This document shows, piece by piece, positions 62,337 through 64,000 of a stretch of DNA of 64,000 nucleotides. This stretch comes from Pedobacter rhodius. Its GTDB lineage: Bacteria > Bacteroidota > Bacteroidia > Sphingobacteriales > Sphingobacteriaceae. Made by a program: the position numbers and the translations under genes. Location of the stretch: contig NZ_JAPWGL010000001.1 in assembly GCF_027213645.1 (NCBI RefSeq), forward strand, positions 434,001-498,000, in the 5' to 3' direction. How positions within the stretch are numbered: position 1 is the stretch's first letter; every line of letters starts with the position of its first letter. The notes under the pieces were generated by a model. That model saw nothing but the letters and a program-made list of their open reading frames with translations. It searched no databases and was not told the DNA's origin.

Positions 62337-63827
62337 ATGCAGAACCAAACCATTATCCAATTTTTTCATTGGTATTATAACGAAGAACAAAATCTATGGA
62401 CTAAAGTTGCTGTTGAAGCACCGCGTTTGAAAGAAATTGGTATAACATCCGTTTGGTTGCCGCCTGCTTATAAATCAAATAATGCAGCCTACGATGTTGG
62501 TTATGCCGTTTATGATTTGTTCGACTTAGGGGAGTTTGACCAAAAAGGTGCGGTTCATACAAAATATGGCACCAAAGATGAGTACATAAATGCGATTAAT
62601 GCTTTACACGATAACGGTGTTTGTGTTTTAGCAGATATCGTTTTTAATCATAAAGCAGGGGGTGATGAACTTGAGAAAGTTAAAGTCAGAACGGTAAACC
62701 CGGATAACAGGAACGAGTTTACCAGTGATGTTTTTGAAATTGAGGCATGGACCAGATTTACATTTCCTGGCAGAAAAGGAAAATACTCTGAATTTATATG
62801 GGATCACCTTTGTTTTAGTGGCGTAGATTGGGCTGAAGATTTAAAAGAAACGGCTATTTATTCTATTCAGAATTACCTTGGCGAAGGTTTTGAAAAAGTG
62901 CCTTCTACAGAGCTCGGAAACTACGATTACCTGATGTTTAATGACATAGATTACAGAAACCGGGCAGTAATCGACGAATTGAAATATTGGGGCGAATGGC
63001 TGGTTGAAACCACAAAAATAGATGGTTTCAGATTAGACGCGGTAAAGCACATCAATCCTGATTTTATTATAGAATGGCTTGATCATTTAAACGAAAAATA
63101 CAATCGGGAATTTTTTGTAGTGGCTGAAGATTGGAATGTGGTTGATATTGAAGGACAGCTTGAATATATCGATATTACCGGCGGCAGAACACAAATTTTC
63201 GATTCACTGCTGCATCATAATTTTTACCTGGCAAGTCAGGAAGTAAACCAGTTTGATATGCGTACCATTTTCGATAAAACCCTGGTGCAGATAAAGCCTG
63301 AACTTGCGGTTACTTTTGTTGATAACCATGACTCTCAACCGCTACAGGCCTTAGAATCTTATGTTGAATTTTGGTTCAGGCCACTGGCCTATGCAATGAT
63401 TTTATTACGCGAGCAAGGTATTCCATGTTTGTTTTTCCCCGATTTATATGGTGGGATTTATGATGATAAAAATAAAGAGGGCCAGGACGTGCATATTGAT
63501 CTGGCAGTTTTACCCGAGTTAGAACCAATGTGTAAAATCAGAACTGCTGCAGCTTATGGCTTGCAACGCGATTATTTTGACCATGGGAATTGTGTCGGGT
63601 GGACAAGAGAAGGTGATGAGGAGCATGAAAATAGTGGTCTTGCCGTTTTATTAAGTACCGGAGATGAAGGATTTAAAGAAATGGAGATCGGCGAAAAATT
63701 TGCAGGTAAAACTTTTATTGATGCGTTAGGTTATCGCGAACAGGAAGTTATAGTTGATGAAAATGGCCGGGCCGAATTTCATTGTAATGCAGGAGGTGTT
63801 TCTGTTTGGATTTTAAAAACAAATTAG
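62337..63827 (+). CDS. Cytoplasmic alpha-amylase (GH13)
   Basis: Cuts alpha-1,4 links of starch or glycogen. From the ATG at 62337 it has 496 residues and no signal peptide, so acts on internal glycogen or maltodextrin. Motifs: DIVFNH (100-105), the nucleophile D234 in GFRLDAVKH, acid/base E264 in VVAEDW, and VDNHDSQP for the third carboxylate. GVDWAEDLKETAIYSI and FPGRKGKYSEFIWD match the long liquefying-type (GH13_5) enzymes. A C-terminal beta domain ends at VWILK. It stands alone. Confidence 0.94.
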   Translation: MQNQTIIQFFHWYYNEEQNLWTKVAVEAPRLKEIGITSVWLPPAYKSNNAAYDVGYAVYDLFDLGEFDQKGAVHTKYGTKDEYINAINALHDNGVCVLADIVFNHKAGGDELEKVKVRTVNPDNRNEFTSDVFEIEAWTRFTFPGRKGKYSEFIWDHLCFSGVDWAEDLKETAIYSIQNYLGEGFEKVPSTELGNYDYLMFNDIDYRNRAVIDELKYWGEWLVETTKIDGFRLDAVKHINPDFIIEWLDHLNEKYNREFFVVAEDWNVVDIEGQLEYIDITGGRTQIFDSLLHHNFYLASQEVNQFDMRTIFDKTLVQIKPELAVTFVDNHDSQPLQALESYVEFWFRPLAYAMILLREQGIPCLFFPDLYGGIYDDKNKEGQDVHIDLAVLPELEPMCKIRTAAAYGLQRDYFDHGNCVGWTREGDEEHENSGLAVLLSTGDEGFKEMEIGEKFAGKTFIDALGYREQEVIVDENGRAEFHCNAGGVSVWILKTN

Positions 63828-63837
63828 ATTGTTACAT

Positions 63838-64000
63838 TTATCTGTCTGAAACCTTATTGCTTAAATTGGTGTAACCTACCAGCGTTTCCCAGCGTGCACC
63901 CGGACGGCGGTAATAAACAAAAATTTGGTAACTGTTTTCGGTTTGAAAAAAAGAACCCTCGAAAGGTTGGGTCTCCACAGTTTTAGTATCATTATTAAAC
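63838..64000 (-). CDS. C-terminal part of an unknown protein, cut by window edge
   Basis: A minus-strand frame enters from the right edge and ends TAA at 63838, giving 53 residues. It reads as strands: KTVETQPFEGSFFQTENSYQ, IFVYYRRPGARWETLVGY and a polar tail ending VSDR. I do not recognise a family from this piece. It converges on the amylase gene with ten bases between stops. Confidence 0.6.
   Translation of the reverse strand, partial: FNNDTKTVETQPFEGSFFQTENSYQIFVYYRRPGARWETLVGYTNLSNKVSDR

Overview
The window reads as a 64 kb piece of an AT-rich Bacteroidota chromosome, most likely from the Sphingobacteriaceae and close to Pedobacter. The evidence is families largely confined to this phylum (DUF4783 beside nadC, DUF4294, DUF6588, MnmD), bacillithiol synthesis, promoter boxes of the Bacteroidota type (TTTG, 19 bases, TAnnTTTG), a gram-negative envelope set (lipoproteins, an LpxR-like protein, a LolC/E-type permease), and many start codons without a purine-rich ribosome binding site. 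I see no phage, insertion sequence, CRISPR array, rRNA or tRNA gene. The assignment to Pedobacter is by familiarity and was not tested.

Layout. 1-12.2 kb: a cut-off membrane protein, arfB, an LpxR-like protein, lon, a TPR protein, a lipoprotein with gpmI, then DUF4783-nadC-plsY-M48 protease, and pabB. 12.3-19.2 kb: a small toxin-antitoxin pair, the minus-strand series rel-fur-purA, and the plus-strand series DUF4294-glutathione peroxidase-bshB1. 19.2-31.3 kb: an acyl-CoA dehydrogenase, lysine 6-transaminase, an ACC deaminase/D-cysteine desulfhydrase homologue, a DUF6588 protein, an RluD-type synthase with a class IV aminotransferase, fmt, topoisomerase IB and a NamZ-like (DUF1343) protein. 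31.4-44.4 kb: a LolC/E-like permease, truA, a probable non-canonical diadenylate cyclase with a YchJ protein, mazG, an AI-2E family transporter, an aldo/keto reductase, mnmD, DUF2625 and an M13 peptidase. 44.8-50.8 kb: a zinc/cadmium-type P-type ATPase, a Uma2 protein and valS. 51.0-56.1 kb: a four-gene export-directed sugar-oxidation cluster (TIM-barrel isomerase, two twin-arginine Gfo/Idh oxidoreductases, a double DUF1080 protein). 56.2-64 kb: an orphan HsdR-N nuclease-fold protein, holA, VOC protein, a large zinc metalloprotease, EVE protein, acyl-CoA thioesterase, alpha-amylase and the tail of an unknown gene.

Most genes are housekeeping. The most interesting items are: (1) the 33781-35526 protein, which carries the DGA motif of diadenylate cyclases but has Arg-Phe-Asn where the canonical Arg-His-Arg sits, on a large unrecognised N-terminal region; (2) a tract of seven 7-base repeats inside valS that adds about 18 residues to the editing-domain linker; (3) a possible 25-residue protein followed directly by a strong terminator at 23971-24085; (4) several families of inverted repeats in the spacers, including a 200-base element with perfect 13-base ends; (5) the tandem DUF1080/Gfo-Idh cluster, which fits oxidation and cleavage of 3-keto-glycosides in the periplasm.

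All calls come from reading the sequence and remembered family features; no search or alignment was run.
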